Position numbers and translations under genes: made by a program. The notes beneath the pieces are model-generated. The model had not been told where the DNA came from, did not search any database, and worked only from the letters and a program-made list of their open reading frames with translations. From Acanthochromis polyacanthus (Eukaryota > Chordata > Actinopteri > Pomacentridae): a stretch of 64,000 bases of DNA. Location: positions 21,835,847-21,899,846 of the forward strand of contig NC_067135.1 of the NCBI RefSeq assembly GCF_021347895.1. The letters run 5' to 3'. Below are positions 63,240 through 64,000 of this stretch, in pieces (within the stretch, counting starts at the first letter, position 1; every line of letters begins with the position of its first letter).

Positions 63240-63405
63240 TGTAAGAGGGGGCTGAACTTGATAAGCTTTGCTTCCTTTAGCCCCTTCTCGAACTTGCACT
63301 TTGTCATAGTGTGCCATTTTTTCCCCCATTACACATAATGTTTGTTTTTATGTATGTGTTTGTTTGAGAAAAATAAAAATCAATCAATCAATCAATAAAT
63401 CCAGC
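63240..63405 (+). mobile_element. LINE 3' tail (5'-truncated)
   Basis: GGGGGCTGAACTTGATAAGC, TTTGCTTCCTTTAGCCCCTT, TTGTTTGAGAAAAATAAAAA and terminal TCAA repeats resemble the 3' untranslated end of common fish LINEs of the L2-like type. No coding sequence precedes it. The left boundary is approximate. Confidence 0.6.
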
Positions 63406-63654
63406 CCTTGTTATACCACACTGTACTATATTTCTGAGGTATCAGACGTCCATTGGTATGACTATGTGCTCCTGCAAGGTCCAAGTGTGGCAGCTCTGAA
63501 CTCGGTATCTGGCATATTTACAGCGGTTATAAGTAGCTGAGCTGAAGACGAAGTAGAGACGTTTGTCTAAGAAAATGACTCTGGCACGGTTTATATTGAT
63601 TCAGAGGATGTGGAATGATTTGGGGTTCTCTCTGTGCAGCTAAATTTATATCAT

Positions 63655-63713
63655 CATGTAAAGCGCTTTGGATAAAAGCGCTATATAAATACAACCATTT
63701 ACCATTTACCATT
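63655..63713 (-). repeat. Terminus of the ATATAGCGCTTT dispersed repeat
   Basis: AAGCGCTATATAAATACAAC followed by CATTTACCATTTACC is the reverse complement of the left end of the repeat at 3271. Only about 60 bp is recognisable. Confidence 0.65.
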
Positions 63714-64000
63714 TATGAACATTTTCTTTGTGGTGCACATTAAGAAACTGAATTTGCCTGCTTACATAGCAAAAAAATGAATTTATTTAGTTCTTTATTC
63801 TGGAAAACTTCTTTAAAACAGACAATAGGGTGATTAAAATTGGGCAAAACACAGTCTTAACATGACAGAAAGGTCACTCAAACTGAAATTATTCATTCTA
63901 GCAAAGGTGAAATCACCCCATGTGTACTTTACTATACCTGGCTGAATGTCCACATTAAAGCTTTCTGGTTTCATCAAGCCTGATAGGAAATAAAAGAGTC
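63714..64000. other. Unique sequence to the window edge
   Basis: No gene, exon or repeat terminus is recognised in the last 287 bp. Confidence 0.45.

Overview
This window looks like a piece of a teleost fish nuclear genome, most likely a percomorph. The evidence is the AT-rich, intron-like or intergenic base composition, long (GT)n arrays, and many repeat types typical of fish: a tRNA-derived SINE ending in GATG repeats, a second short tRNA-derived SINE, a Tc1 transposon with long inverted repeats, Tc1-type and hAT-type miniature elements, and LINE 3' tails. I found no host protein-coding exon, rRNA gene, functional tRNA gene or CRISPR array. Nearly all open frames are short and carry no recognisable domain. 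The window is therefore best read as a gene desert or the inside of a very large intron.

Layout. From 1 to about 10.9 kb the sequence is mostly unique, with a TATC microsatellite at 380 and one dispersed repeat at 3.3 kb. From 10.9 to 16.4 kb transposons are dense: a dispersed repeat between two (GT)n arrays, an hAT element inserted into a SINE (12.1-13.5 kb), an hAT miniature element with a perfect 8-bp target duplication (14.9 kb), a Tc1-type miniature element (15.6 kb) and a LINE tail. From 16.4 to 30 kb the sequence is largely unique, with a 370-bp tandem duplication (22.3 kb) and a full SINE with perfect 15-bp target duplications (24.4 kb). At 30.0-31.7 kb lies a decayed LINE with reverse-transcriptase remnants. 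From 31.7 to 41.7 kb there is little but unique sequence. From 41.7 to 51.1 kb there is a foldback element, a palindrome/telomere-like repeat, a duplicated segment with a degenerate satellite, a GC-rich hAT-like element with clustered subterminal motifs, two long purine tracts and a GC-rich hAT-like fragment. From 52.3 to 58.8 kb there is another Tc1-type miniature element, a SINE, a diverged 600-bp tandem repeat and a TTAA-flanked miniature element. At 59.0-60.7 kb is the one intact gene of the window, a complete Tc1 transposon with a 344-residue transposase. The rest holds a dispersed repeat, a LINE tail and unique sequence.

The genes do not form a pathway. The only working protein predicted is the Tc1 transposase, which would act on the terminal repeats that flank it. 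I see no convincing new biological system. The most informative structures are the intact Tc1 copy, a 31-bp perfect inverted duplication inside the LINE, the nested hAT-in-SINE insertion, and a GC-rich element with clustered repeats of one short motif. Family names for repeats rest on remembered resemblance and visible ends, not on a database search.
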